This document shows positions 1 to 13,082 of a stretch of DNA of 64,000 nt, piece after piece; position 1 is the stretch's first letter; the number at the start of each line of letters is the position of its first letter. This stretch comes from Bimastos eiseni. Taxonomy: Eukaryota > Annelida > Clitellata > Crassiclitellata > Lumbricidae. Made by a program: the position numbers and the translations under genes. Where the stretch lies: positions 12,296,013 to 12,360,012 of the forward strand of contig OY365810.1 of the NCBI GenBank assembly GCA_959347315.1. The letters are read 5' to 3'. The notes under the pieces were generated by a model, which ran no database searches, had not been told where the DNA came from, and worked only from the letters and a program-made list of their open reading frames with translations.

Positions 1-47
1 TACCTCTACCCAGTCAAACCGGGTTTTACAGATCGGCCGAAGCCTTT

Positions 48-205
48 TTCTTTAGGCGAGGCGCTGGGCTGGGAGCGTTCATGAGTAGGCTCCTAGAAAG
101 GTGCTATACATGTAAGTGCCCACAAAGGAAGAAAGAATGAATGAATGAATGCATGAATAAATGAATTAAAAAAGAATGAATGAATGCATGAATGAATGAA
201 TGAAG
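48..205 (+). repeat. LINE/SINE 3' tail with (GAAT)n end
   Basis: A GGGAGCGTTCATGAGTAG-like block is followed by AAAGGTGCTATACATGTAAG and then a run of GAAT/ATGA repeats. The same order (GAGCGCC, TGAGTAG, AAGGGCGCTATATAA, short tandem tail) recurs about eight times in the window on both strands. One copy, at 28.17-28.25 kb, directly follows the end of a LINE reading frame, so these are read as 3' ends of a LINE or of SINEs that borrow its tail. Confidence 0.55.
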
Positions 206-1685
206 AGAACAGTGAATGAAACGAACTAAGCGAAGCACAGGATGCATGATTTGGACGCCATAAAAGCGGTAGAAAAAAGTTGGTTAATGCGAGATTAAAG
301 AGGGAAGGAAATAAAAATACGAATGGATGATAAGGATGTGATATTTGGCCAGCGCACTGAATACGTTTTAGTATGCCTATTGTTCTGGTCCAAACGACGT
401 TGCTTGCAGCTCATACTTCGTCTGATGAACCTGCAAATTGAGTGACCGACGGTTAGATCAACGGACGAATGTAAGGAAGGACGGACGGACTGAAGGACGG
501 AAGGTTGAACGGAAGTAAGAACGATGAGTAGACATGACATGGCAGCTCCAACTTGATTCTGACCACGTAGGTCGCTCGTTGAAGCGATGCCACTGACGAA
601 GACGATGGCCTAGGAATGTAATCCATGTGGCCACCACTTTCCCTTTCTCCTCTTCCTGCTCCTTCTCTTCCACCGCTCCTCTATACCCATCTCTTCCCTC
701 TCTTCCTGCTCTTCCTCCTCCCCTTTCTGCTCCTTTTCCTACGTCACCCATTTTCATCCCTCTCTTCCTTCTCCTCCTCCTGCTCTAATCTTTCCACCTC
801 TCCTCTGTACATACTTATTGCCACCTCTAATCTTCCTTCTCCAATCTATTTTACTTTCATCTCGTCTCCTTCAACTCATCTGCCCACCTGAACTAACACA
901 GAAATCCAATCGTAGGATTCGATCCATCGATTCATTCTGGCAAATCACAAAGACGACGAATTAATGCTTCTCACTGCTTGGCATTCCAATCGGAGGGTCA
1001 TTCTAAGCACGACGGTGGTTCCCTGTGAACGAGGCTTTCCACAGTAGAACAGCGGCAGACTGATGCTACGTTCATTTGAGTTTCAAAGCAAGGAACAATA
1101 TGCACAGGACTGGAAACTCCCTGTATGTAACGTCGTGTCGTTCGGGCGATAATCGGGAGCAAGAATATTTAACATCTTTATGACATAACAAGCTGGTTTA
1201 TTAACTTCTAACTATGAAGATAAATTGACGAATAACTATATCAGCAGAATAAAAGAATGCTGTTAGAGGTTTAATACATCATTTTTCAAATAGACGCAAA
1301 ATCTAGATTGGGGCGACATCTATGCTTAAGAGTAAAGCGTATACACCGAAATTTTACGAGTAACCAATCCTCTAATAATAGATTTCTTGGTTTCAACATT
1401 TCAAATTCAAATCGTGATATGATATGATGAATAAAAAGGGCCGTAGAGTAATGGATGACACGCTGGGGCGCAGAGTTAAGGAACCGAGTCGGATCTTCGT
1501 TTCCCCATGAGGCTGCCAAGTCCATTTTTTCGACAGGCGGCGGCGTTGATTAAATTGGAAGTATAGCGTGATGAGCGCTTTGCATGGATGATGGCAGTTA
1601 GATTCGACTTATGTGTTAACTTGTCGCCATTCGTTCATACGATAATGTGATCATGCTACGGTTTGTCAGTTTGAAATTAAACGAA
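206..1685. other. Gene-free stretch with purine/pyrimidine-biased tracts
   Basis: No gene was recognised. It holds a GGAC/GGAAG-rich tract near 470-510, a strongly pyrimidine-rich tract (CTCCTTCT words) at about 622-800, and otherwise mixed sequence. The short ORFs over the biased tracts are compositional. Confidence 0.5.
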
Positions 1686-1689
1686 AATT

Positions 1690-1769
1690 ATTATCATTAT
1701 CATTATTATTCTTGTTGTGATCCTTGTTACTAACATTATTATTATTATTACTATTATTACTATTATTTC

Positions 1770-1800
<31 letters not shown>

Positions 1801-2115
1801 TTCGTTGTTTTTGTTATTAATAATGATAATAAAAAGAATAACTATAATAATAATAATTAATAGTAGTAGTAATATTATTTTTAATATTACCATCAAATAA
1901 TGATTATCTAGCGGTCGCATATAGTTAGATAGAGAGGCAGAGGCAGATAGACAGAGCGAGACATACAGATACGCAGAGATACAGTGGCAAAGAGAGAAAG
2001 AGAGAGTAATATATATATATATATATATATATATTATGTACATATATATATATATTCATTATATATGTTATATTATATGTGTTATATATATATATAACAT
2101 ATATATATACAATAC
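1690..2115. repeat. (ATT)n and (AT)n microsatellite block
   Basis: ATT/TTA triplets dominate about 1,690-1,880, then a GACAGA-like tract near 1,925-2,005, then long AT runs to about 2,110. The asparagine/isoleucine-rich ORF across it comes from the triplets. Confidence 0.85.
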
Positions 2116-2724
2116 TTTACTGTGCTTATACCGGGACAACTGGAGTATTTCGCTGAGGACGAATGCGATCGATTATTTGAACCGTATACAGCGAGTAACA
2201 AAATATCATTAATAAATTATTTCGGTCTTCTCTTGGTGTAATTTATTTAAGACCAACGTCGACGCCCGCATTCACCTCTCCCCACACCAATACATATTTC
2301 ATGTATTCGCAATACACTATTTGACGTATACAGTGCATCGTGTAGGTTTCGATATCTCCCATTAATCTCTCTTTTGCGTTCAAGTTTTCAGTCTAAATAC
2401 GCCCTGCCATTAATCTTGACCTGAATTCCTCTCACACGATTATTCTTCCACCTATTCGCCCATTCGATAATCGTATATAATCTTATATATATATATATAT
2501 ATAAATCTGTAGGCCAATATATGTGTATATATATAAGAAGACATGTCGACATATATTAATATGTGTATAAACAGACCTGCATATCTATTGCTTTATTATT
2601 ATTATATTATGTAGACAGATTTTGTAGAGGATATACGTAGACGATGCAAGGACTCTTGAAGATATTCATGAATCACCTCTCAACTAAAATTCATCAATTT
2701 CTCGACCAATCGACCACACAAATC
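2116..2724. other. Gene-free stretch with AT-rich patches
   Basis: No gene recognised. A second AT run lies at about 2,484-2,540. The rest is single-copy-looking sequence without a supportable ORF. Confidence 0.45.
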
Positions 2725-2830
2725 GCTATCCATTCATTCATTCATTCATTCATTCATTCATTTGAGCATTTGCATAGCGCCTCCTCAAGAAGTCTATACT
2801 TGGGGGCGCTCCGAGTCCAACTGCGGCGAT
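2725..2830 (-). repeat. LINE/SINE 3' tail, minus strand, with (ATTC)n
   Basis: A CATTCATTC run at about 2,729-2,762 is followed by GCATAGCGCCTCCTCAAG and a GGGGGCGCTCCGAG block. This is the reverse complement of the dispersed tail seen at 28.17 kb. Confidence 0.6.
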
Positions 2831-4489
2831 ACAAATAAGTCTTGAGCGATTTTTTTAAAGAAAGGCGCATTTCTTATTGGCAACAGTCGCATCTATAAGT
2901 TCCAGATGGTACATAGGACCAACAGCTGAGAATAGGTGGTGCTGATTGGTTGATGTGCCTTCTCAACAATAATCATCAGGTCAATTGAATTGTATAGACA
3001 AGCAGGGCCGTACCGAGCTATAATTGCCCCTTGTGCCTAGGCATCAATTTAGCGCCTCCACATTTTGAAAATAGTGGATTTTATGGAATAATAAGTTATT
3101 CCATCCTCAAATTTGCTCACTTTCCACATCTGCGAACTGGGCCAGGGATCCGCTGACCCCCATCGGTACAACTTGAGGACAATTCTGCTAAGGCACAAAA
3201 AATAGAGAATCAACATACATAGGCCTATAACCGTTTATTTTTCTTCAATGATTAAGGATATGAATTAAAATAATAACCTTATTAAAGTTCATCTCATTTG
3301 AACTCGTATTACCATTATCTTTCTTATCACGGTTTTATTTCTGATATGTTGCAGCGATCGTAAATATGCCTCGTTCAAAGTAGCTGTTCAGAAATGTTTT
3401 GATTTTGTTGCCAAACGGATAGAAACCTGCAAAATTAACCTTTCTATCTACTGATCTATTGACAGTTAAACATACACAGCTACAGTCTAAAACTTTTCGC
3501 AATGAAATTTTCTGCTTTGTCTAATATGATTGTCAAACACAGGACTTATGTCGGATGATCGTGTGGCAAAATATCCCCAAATTATAGAGTCCCAACTTAA
3601 ACCTTTTCCAGACGTTAAATAGTGCTATATCAACACAAGCTTACTACATAAGTTTCTTAGACGCCTTAGACGCCAAGAGTTATATCATCCTTTTCCGTTG
3701 GTTACACGTGTATGACATTTGTGTGTGTGATATAGTACGGTGGAAAGCGTGTTGGAATGTCATCGGAAAGGTCAAGGGTAAAAATCCCGCTAGAACAGCT
3801 ATGATGAGCCATACTGATAGCAGCGTCGATGGAAAGATCAGACGGCGAAGAAAAGAACCGGTCATCAGCCCTCGTAGGCCGAGGCTAAGAAAATGAGGTT
3901 GATAGCTGAGGTTGTCATTCAGTCTAGATTAATGGACTGCTCTTCGACATATATAGGACATTCACAAATGCCATTCAGAGACTATAAATACATACATATA
4001 ATATACTTTTATTTATATATATAATTTATATAATATTTATATAATATATATAATTATATACACGCATATATATATAAAATATATATATAATTAGGCATTT
4101 GATCACAGACAGTCTTTTACTTCCACATCGATCTTTTGTCATGGAAATCGATCTGGTTACCGAAGAGTCCATGGCCTTGGATTAGCAGAAACAGATAGGG
4201 GTCGGTGACTTCTGCCATATTAGGCCGATTATCATCCTTTCAGAGCCCAGGGGTCGTAACCTCCGCTTGGCCTCGCATCATTTGTCTCAGCCTCTTGTTT
4301 GAGGATATTTCTGCGCGGTAGAAAGCAATGGAAATGAAAGAAAGAGAAATAAATCATTTTCCTTGAATTAGACTCAAACAAAGACTGAAAGATTGATGGA
4401 CAGAGACTGACTCAGCTGCTGTAGACTGGAGCGTCCACATTAAATAGCACTAACGTTGAAACCGACCAAGAAGAGAGTCTTAGTTGAGT
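2831..4489. other. Gene-free stretch with possible hAT-type end and AT microsatellite
   Basis: No gene recognised. CAGGGCCGTACCGAGC at about 3,003 resembles one end of a hAT-type transposon, but the partner end was not identified. An AT-rich microsatellite occupies about 3,985-4,095. The small ORFs at 3,680-3,896 have no recognisable product. Confidence 0.4.
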
Positions 4490-5130
4490 CCTGACATTTA
4501 TATAGCGCCGCGCCGTGGGCAGTTATGTATACAGCGCTGTCTTGTAGGAAGCTCTTGAGGGCGAATGTGGCCATTGCAGTGATTTAGGAATCGCAGATAT
4601 GTATTAAACGGCTCTCTGGATTGCCCAATCTGCCAATCTGTCTCTGTCTGTCTCTGTCTGTCTCTGTCTTTCCATATCTGTGTCTTTTTCTCTTTCTGCC
4701 GCTGTCTCTCGTTATTGTTCTCTTGGTTTTACGATGGTTTTACAAAAGCATTTCTATACGAGTCCTCTTGGTTATCCTTTCCTCGTATCATTCCTTGTCT
4801 TTGGTTTGTATGGTTGCCTGCGTGCGTGCTAACCCTCTTCCAGTATAAGCCCCTTCACCGTCTGCGATATCTACCAACCCATTCGATTGTCTCCTTTGCT
4901 CTTTCCCTAGGGTATTCACCAATCCTTTTGTTGTCTCTTTCGCTTACTGCCTGGATGTTTGTGTAGCCGTTTATCATCCTCAGCGTCTGCTCTTCCATGG
5001 TCAGTGTCGTGTTTGAGTTTTGACCAAGAACCTCGAGACCAAAACATATGAGATGAGATGAACGTTGTTTGGTAACGGAAATGTTGATCCGTTCCATCCG
5101 ACAAAGCCTCTAAAAGCGTGCAGCCAATTG
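4490..5130. repeat. Tail-like repeat and (CTGT)n microsatellite
   Basis: TTTATATAGCGCCGCGCC at about 4,498 is a diverged form of the dispersed LINE/SINE tail on the minus strand. A CTGTCTCTGT microsatellite covers about 4,635-4,700. No gene is supported. Confidence 0.4.
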
Positions 5131-5139
5131 CAGCATCCT

Positions 5140-5400
5140 CCGCATATGCTGCTGCTGCTGCTGTAGGCTTGGCACCGTCTTCGGGTGATAAATCAGAGCC
5201 TGCTTTTGAAGACCTTTTCATCATCAATCGACCCACTGACTGCCGAGCCATACACGGCTTCTCGTTTACCAGCTGCTGTAGCCGTTGATGAAGAGGGCGA
5301 TGACGATGATGACAACAACAACAGCGAAGATGATGATAATGATAGCGGCGACGACAAAGATGATGACGACGACGATAATGATGACAATGACGCTGGTGCT
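5140..5400. repeat. Trinucleotide tract (CTG, then GAT/GAC)
   Basis: A CTG run at about 5,150-5,165 is followed by a dense GAT/GAC tract from about 5,285 to 5,395. It produces long acidic or serine-rich ORFs on both strands. No domain is recognisable in any of them. Confidence 0.75.
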
Positions 5401-6021
5401 GCATTGGGAGGCGATGGTCGTGACAATAGGGCTGCCCTGGATAAATGGTTCAGTGCCCTATTCCTCTGTGACCCTCGCGCCGTTGCACACTCATCACCGT
5501 GACAATACGTAGTTTGCTGAGCTACGGTGCCGTGGTCCAGTGACGCCCTCTTCCGCAGCCAGAGGGACTGCCCAACGGACGAAGCACTGCTATCGCCGGA
5601 CTCCATATGCTCCTTTGACGGAGGACTGCGCTCTGGCCTCCTGCTGCTGTTATCAGTGTCTGGCTTGGTCCGCCTGGACGGCAGTGGATGGACAGGGTGG
5701 ACGATGGAAGAAATTTCACGGTTCGAAGGAAACTGTGGATTGAGAGCGAGAAACAAGCGATGGTTTAGATGAAGGAAAGGCAGCCGAGGAATTGAGTAAT
5801 GCAGAAAATGGATAGAAGACCGTTACTACACTATAGATGGAAGTAAAGCTGTATAATGGAGAGCCAAGTGCTGGAAATACTCAGAGAGATGGAGAGAGAA
5901 TGAAATAGTGAAGATGAAGATAATTTAGAGAAAATGCAAACTTAACATCATCATTGTCGTCATCGTCAACATCTTCAATATCGTCTCATCTGGTGATAAA
6001 TGAAGCAGTAGATGTCCATTT
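5401..6021. other. Gene-free stretch
   Basis: ORFs of 60-190 aa overlap on both strands between about 5,190 and 5,770, none with recognisable domains. I see no splice or promoter evidence that picks one out. Confidence 0.4.
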
Positions 6022-6250
6022 GGCATGACTTTGTGACATGATTAATTGACTTAAATAATGTGACATGATTATGTGGCATGATTATGTAACTTGATCATGT
6101 GACATGATTATCTGGCATGACTATGTTACATGATTGTGTGGCATGATTAAGTGACTTGATTATGTGACATGATTATGTGGCATGATTATGTGGCATAATT
6201 AAGTGACTTAATAATGTGTCATGAGTGTATGGCATGATCACTTTGGCACG
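6022..6250. repeat. 13-bp minisatellite
   Basis: About 17 head-to-tail copies of a 13-bp unit close to ATGATTATGTGGC (variants ATGATTATGTGAC, TTGATTATGTGAC). The period stays at 13 bp except for the last few units, which carry small insertions. Confidence 0.9.
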
Positions 6251-6984
6251 ATAACGTATGTGGCATAAATGTTATCGTTTCATTCTTTTGCGTTCGATGC
6301 ACTACACCATTCTCTTTATCAATACCTGAGATTGACTCTGATAAGGCAAAGACATAAGGATCTAAAAGCATTAGCAACAGATAATACAACAATGTGAGCA
6401 GAAGGCTTTACATGAGCATCTAAACATCTGGGGCATGGACTGAAGCAATGAGATTGCGAGGTGGAGCGGATGGTATATTCATCCATCATCTGGATAAAGA
6501 AAGCTGGTTAGATTGGAGATGGAGTAAGATTATATCAGAGAAGGTGAGGGAGGTACTTAATCTCTCTTATGGCGTCGGAAGGCGGAAGAGGAACGAAGAA
6601 AGCTCAGCCTCAGAGGCAGACTGTTTGACAGGAACAGGTGGTGTTCGTTGCTGTGTGGACAATATAGGACCTCACCAAATGACGACAGGAAAGAAGGATG
6701 ACGAAGAGGAAGATTTTTTTTTTTTTCATGTACTAATATAAGCTTTATTAATATATAAACTTATTGATTTATTTTCGATGAAGCTGTGATCCTTTAGGGT
6801 TTTTAAACAGGGCCATGTAGACGAGATACAATCATGTTTCGAACGACTGTAAACAATTACGTTCAGGCGATGACATCGAATGACTAAATGACGATCATTA
6901 TTATAATTGTTACCATTAGCATCATTGACATCGTTGTCATCATTAATAGTTTCTTAATAATAATAATCACGCAGCATAATAATG
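6251..6984. other. Gene-free stretch
   Basis: No recognisable gene. A 97-codon plus-strand ORF (6,448-6,741) has no domain and runs into a T-rich tract. Confidence 0.4.
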
Positions 6985-7720
6985 TAGAAACCAATTATTA
7001 TTATTATTACTACTATTACTATTATTATTACGATTATTATTATTAGTGAGTCGATTTATTTATATGTAATGTTTAACCAGAATTGAGTGCCCATGAAGCT
7101 AAGTAAAGACTAATTCGAAAAATAAAATTGTAGTAATCATCGTTATCATCATGATTTCTATGAATTGATACTGAGATGAGGATGATAATGAGGAAGATGA
7201 CAACGAGAGGAAGATGATAGCGATATGAAAGTGATAATGAGATGAATATGATAATTATATGAATATGATAATTAGATGAATATGATAATGCGATGAATAT
7301 GATAACGAGAGATGCGTGATAATAAGACGAGAGTAATGAGAGGAAGAGGGACACTGCCTTATGACGGACATTGACAAATCCAGGGTCAGTGTAGAGCAAC
7401 GAAAGACAAAACCTGATGCAACTGACCAGTGATGAGGTCAGAAGGCGACGCAATGAATCCTCTGTGTCAGAGCTTAGAGCGAACAACACATCTGTCAATC
7501 ATTCACTGACGTCATCGTCCGCTCATCAAAACAAGAGAAACAAAACGATGAAACTCAGCAATATTCAATAGCAACAGCAGAACAACAATATTTGCAATAA
7601 AAATACTACAGATTCAACACTAGCACCAGAACCAGTACCAATAACAAAAACAGTACAAATAACACAAATATTAACAATAACATTGACAACAACAATAATG
7701 ATGACGTCAACTCCGCCCAC
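6985..7720. repeat. Microsatellite-rich block
   Basis: (ATT)n at about 6,995-7,045; a degenerate tandem of an ATGAATATGATAATTAG-like 17-bp unit at about 7,225-7,305; and CAA/ACA-rich sequence at about 7,565-7,700. No gene is supported. Confidence 0.6.
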
Positions 7721-8179
7721 CGACATCATGAGAAGTTGCAGGAAGCGTGTCAAACACTTCTTATGAATGTGAAGTCACATGTTGTATATCGGCAGAAGGT
7801 ATGGATATCGCCTGATAAGATGAGACGATGTTCTCAATTGAAGTCATGATCAGCGTCATGTAGCCAGCAATCAACGAAATATCAAGTTACGACGACGTGG
7901 ATATATGTCCGCATGAGATATCGGACAGTACTCATCCCTTCAAATCATTTTCGATCACATATAGATATTATGGACAGGGACGAAGCAAAGGTTGCAATGT
8001 ATTTTGCGGCGCCATTCTTATGAGTTAACAACGTCATATCCAACGGCACTCCTGCGCCGATTAATAAACATCAAATGGAGCGACAACTATCAGCATAACG
8101 GAGTCGTGGCAACACCTAATATCGTGATATTTAGAGGTTCGATCGGATGCATTTCTGATGGCAGAGGACGTCAGAGGTT
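7721..8179. other. Gene-free stretch
   Basis: Nothing recognisable; ordinary mixed sequence that leads into the 10-bp minisatellite. Confidence 0.4.
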
Positions 8180-8385
8180 GTTAGAGGATGCCACAGGATT
8201 CCAGAAGATGCCTCGAGATGTCAGAAGATGCCAGGAGATGCCAAAAGATGCCATAAGATGCCACGAGATGCCAGGAGATGTCAGGAGATGCCAAAAGATG
8301 CCAGAAGATGCCTGGAGACGCCAGGAGATACCACGAGATGCCACGAGATGCCAAAAGATGCCATAAGATGCCATAGGATGCATCT
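8180..8385. repeat. 10-bp minisatellite
   Basis: About 20 tandem copies of a 10-bp unit close to AGATGCCANR. Because 10 is not a multiple of 3, three units give a 10-residue period, which explains the repetitive ORFs in all frames on both strands (for example a W-H-L-rich one on the minus strand). Confidence 0.92.
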
Positions 8386-10459
8386 GACTGCAGAGCCAAC
8401 GTCTGTGGAGATTGGCGAATGCATCGGATGATCGACTACCAACGTACAATTGATGGTCTGCCATTCGACGATAAAGACCGACGCCGTCATTTTCACCGTC
8501 GAAATTCTCTTTGTTCTCTTCAAATGCAAGGCTTTCTCTGCGTGCAGACAGTTCTGCACTTGCTGGTGCAAACAAATAATAAAACATCTGACTCACGGGA
8601 AATACTCGACCACATCTACCATATCAAATGCAAACGTCAGTTCATATTCCTGTTGATTCGCCTGCACGTAGAAAAGATGTTCGTCGATATTAGACAAGAA
8701 GCGATCTTCACAAAGAGTAGCAACGAGACGTGTTTAAATCCCAGTTCGCTAAATGGTAATAGTGTTAAATTAGCCTTGATGTTTAGTGAAACTAGAGCTT
8801 GAACGTTGAGCTACTACATGTGTATAAGCAAACATAGTTTCAAGTAAAATAATCAGTATAAATTATAAAAGATCGAAAATGAACCGAACTCAAATGGAAA
8901 CAGGGGCCAAGTACCGTTCTAAAATTTATTTTATTCTGTTTAAACTAACCAATAATCAATTATTACGCGAAATAACTTCACACTTTTACTTAGTTTTAGA
9001 TAAATTACTACAAGAACATTTTATAATCATCTAGACAAACGTAGTCGTTGTTTACATCGGCATTGTGCCCCTTGAAAACACTCTTAACGACGGTGACCCA
9101 CAGACCTAGCAACTGATTATAAAATTATCTCATTAATTCATTATTTCTGGTTCTTAGTAACTGGCTCGTATAGATAACTGGCAATTCGATCTGGGTAACA
9201 ACAGGTGCCTGGATCTGCGGCTATGCTTTGTCTCCCTCGTCTGCTGGTCGATAGCATTGTGTTCCCGCATCATAAAGAACGCTGGTTCGACGTGTCCTGA
9301 ACAGTGAGTGCTCCGTAATTGTGAAATGTCGGTTACCTCACTCGATTAAATCGCCGCAAGAATATGAGTAGGAAATGCACCAGGAGAGAAGATCGGGAGA
9401 AAGAGAACAGGAGCAGAAGGAGAAGGAACACGACGAGAAGAAAGGGAGGAAGAGTCACATGACAGGGATTGGACGAAAATAGGAGGAAGAAAGAAGAAAT
9501 AGGAGGGGGATACGAGAACAGAGAAAAGCAACGGTAACCACAGGAACAAGAAGAGGAGGAGGAAGAGGAAGATTCTGGCTACCACTCCTACCATGATGAT
9601 GACTATGAATGAGGCATAAAGGAAGTGCAAGAGGAGAAGATTGAAACACAATATGTGAAATGGAAGACGAAGACTATCCAGAGAAAATGGCTGGACAAAG
9701 ATGAAACATAGATGAAACAGGAGAACCAGCAGAAGAATATGAGAGTGGAACTGGCCAAAAATGAAAAGATGTCGTCCTTATAAATCCATCTATATATTAT
9801 ATTTCTGTGGTTGTTGTCAATGCTCTGTGGTTTTTTTCACTTTACATGATTACTAGTTCAGTGTAAAAATAGCAGGTAAGGGTCTTCATCAAGAATAGTT
9901 TTGAAACATTCAATTTTTTCCAAAACAGTTAGCAAACATTCCGTTAACCGTACGGTTACTTTTTTGTTGCAATGTCATGAAATTTATACTCTGATGTTGC
10001 AGTCCATCGCATATGAATAGTAATCGAATTATCTGCTGAATTATTTGTCTCTACATAAACAAATTAACACAAACTCTACTGTGCACAGAGTATCTCTGTT
10101 TCAAACTAATGACTTCATCCAGAAACATTCTGTGATTATTTTGGTCTACTTGAACTGCACATTTCGCATTTTCCATTTGGCTGGTCTATTAACAATAATC
10201 TAGTTTGTTTCAAAGAGGTCACAATATCAATGTCGAAATTTCGTTTTTCTAGTTTACTGTTAGCAAATTCCGAAAAATATGTCGCCACTTCAGAAGGTCC
10301 GGCGTATTGGCTTGATTCATTTTTGCATCCTGAATCATCTTACAAGCTTTTACAAGCCACTGTTGCGGCACATTCCCCTTAGAGTGGTGACTGCAGCCAA
10401 GGAGCAATGCTCCCGTGTTTTACAAGTTGCTTAAGACTTATTTGCATCGCCGTGGTTGG
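8386..10459. other. Gene-free stretch with a polypurine tract
   Basis: No recognisable gene. About 9,365-9,660 is strongly purine-rich on the plus strand (GGAAGAGGAGA words). Its complement gives leucine/serine-rich ORFs that are compositional. Confidence 0.45.
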
Positions 10460-10535
10460 ACTGGGAGTGCCTAAGAGCATATTCTTGAGCGGGCGCTATA
10501 TAAATATTAAAATGAATGAATGTGTAGCATGTGCT
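10460..10535 (+). repeat. LINE/SINE 3' tail with (GAAT)n
   Basis: GGGAGTGCCTAAGAGCATAT, then GGGCGCTATATAAATATTAA, then GAATGAATG: the dispersed tail in plus orientation. Confidence 0.6.
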
Positions 10536-13082
10536 ATAATCAACGGCAGCTTAACGTGAGTATTAACAAGTATAATGCACGTTCCATGTAGCAGTGCAAG
10601 TCTCGTGGTAACAACATTGCACATCACAATATTTCACAGTAATTAAAATAAGTCATGACATTATACATGTAATTAAGAAGTAGTAGGCCTACAAAATAAT
10701 CATAATATTTTTAAATTCTGCCCATCGGGATTCTTTCGGTGTCCAGTCGGCCTAATCCAGGTCCATGCTTAGAGGCAAGAGCCGAGCAGTTAGTCGTCAT
10801 ATATGACTGTGCCGTGGTCTCTATGGCTGCTCGTCCCATTCTGAAGCCATGAATTCACCGATAGCCATAACACAACAACGAATACGAGCGGAATTAAATG
10901 GCCAGCGACGGCCGATGGTCAGTCAGTCGGCTGGACATTGGTCATCTATGCCAGAGCGAGATCTCGCCGCTTAACGACCCTCGCATTTCTCTCACGACTC
11001 GAACGCATTGCGGGTGATGTGTTGGACCATAAATCCAGGAGATCCAGCTCGCTATCGGGCGAGTCACACGATACGTTGTCTGCTGCGCCGCTGTGTATTT
11101 ACATGAAAACGTTCTCCTGAATTAACGCAGCGTTCTTCAACGGAATAGAAGGAGCAGGGAAAAGAGGAGGAGGCTGTGAAGGGGAACAGGGAAAATAGGA
11201 CGAAGAACAGCAGGAGGAAGAGAGCATGAGGAAGAGGGCGGTATGGGTGTTTGCGTGAACGGCATCTGAGTAAAGAAAGGGACGTCATGCTCGCTGGTGT
11301 TAAGTACGAAAGGAAGGAAGCACATGGATGTAGTTGCTAACACTTCCGTCTGGCCGCATAGATATAATGCCGATAGAGACAGAGAGTGACAGAGAGTGAC
11401 AGAGGTAGAGAGAGTGAGCGACATTCTGTTGCATTGTATTCTATGTCAGCGTGTGCTCTCTTGCCTGTGACTGCAACTGAAATTTTTAAACTATAGGTGT
11501 ACACTCTAGCACACATACACTGACATGGCTCCACAGAGTGGCACAGACAGACAGGTACACACACACACAGACAGACAGACAGACAAGTGCATTGAGTGAT
11601 TGAAACTAAAGGACCGAGTTGTTGATTTGTAAAATACACGTATCGTGCGTAGCGTCGCTTCGTTGATCGCTTTGACATTAGAACTGATGAAACTGACCAG
11701 GCGAACAACACATCATGAATATCATTAGGACCTTGCAAGAGATCTTTGGCTCTCTCCATCCGGATGCTTCTTACACTCTCTCTATCTCTTCCTTCCGTCG
11801 TGCATCTTTCCTCCTGCGTCCGTCTGTTGGTCAGTTACCGATCAGATAATATTATATTATATTATTATAATTTTATGGTCGATGTCTGTCCATTCTCAGA
11901 CAATAAATGAGAAAAATGTTTAATGCTTTTTCACTTGAATCGGCCAAGTTCCTGGGATTTCTTTGTATCATGACCTTCATTATAGTAGCGCCACCTACTG
12001 ATCTGAAATGAGTCTAATTAAGACATCACATAGTAAGGTCACTTTCTTCATGACATTTCTATTCGTTTTATAATATTCATACATGTAATATGCGCTGAGA
12101 AGTTAGAGATGAGTGCGTTGAAGAATGAACAATATAATTAATGTTTCAGCCAGGAGCTGACCTTTAGTAAAAATTGACGAGAAATAAGTCTTCATCTGGA
12201 TCCCATGCTGTACCGACCGACTCCCGAGATATGAAAATAATCTGTCAAAAAATACAAAATGGATATATTTCGATTTTGAATCGCTTCACATTGTTTTTTT
12301 TCCAGATTTGATTCCACTCCATCCATAGCCAATTCAACCAAGATGAATACTCTGACAGCACAATGTCTGTGAAAAATCAGACAACTAGGCATGCAGGGAC
12401 TGGCCACCCGCTCTTGTACGCCGAGACCTAGAAAAAGTAGTCGCTAGCGCTTCATGTCATGCATGGTTGCCTCTCAGACTCTTAACGGGTGCTTTTTTTC
12501 CTGTTATTGTTATGTCCTGTGTTTTTCATTGAAATCTTGTATGAGTCTAAGGGACGATCTGAATGGATAATAATATCACAAATGTGTTTCAAAGACAACC
12601 ACGTTTATTGTGTTTCCTCCTTGAACTGACCTCAAAGGTCAAACGGTTCTGAGGCTATTTCCGGTCATTGTTTTACGACAGCCAAGCAAACCACAATGCG
12701 CTAAGTTGGCCTCATCCGCTAAGAAACGAATGATCAGGAACCAATGCGTCCAGACTTCAAACGATTCGTTTATCGGGGTTCGAAATAGGGTTAACAGGTC
12801 AATCACAGCATTTATATGGCCACAGGAATCGTGTCTGGCAGCCATGGTCTCGCGCCAGCTGTTAACGGTGATCTTAAACGCCAGTCAGCCGTGAAATTGA
12901 CGATATCCTGCAGCGGCCGTTGCTCAGGCGGATGTAATGTTGCTGCAATCGCCTTGAAAATAGTGCTAATTGGCCAAACGTCTGAAGGAATCGTGGTCGC
13001 GATTGACTGTAAAATCAATGACCAGTTGCCCAGTGGGATGTGCATTGTGTGCGCAGGCTCTGGCAACGGTATGCTCTGCCAT
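10536..13082. other. Gene-free stretch with purine and ACAG tracts
   Basis: No gene recognised. Purine-rich sequence lies at about 11,130-11,240, a GAGAGTGACA tract at about 11,380-11,420 and (ACAG)n at about 11,560-11,585. Overlapping ORFs on both strands at 12,639-13,094 were inspected; neither shows a known domain. Confidence 0.4.

Noticed and set aside
1666..2043. 125-codon ORF with a poly-asparagine run
   Set aside because: Translation of (ATT)n and (AT)n repeats.
5193..5756. 187-codon minus-strand ORF rich in serine
   Set aside because: It is driven by the GAT/GAC tract at 5,285-5,395; overlapping ORFs of similar length exist in other frames and no domain is visible.
8171..8596. Repetitive ORFs on both strands over the 10-bp minisatellite
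   Set aside because: The unit happens to lack stops in several frames; no start context, splice sites or known repeat protein.
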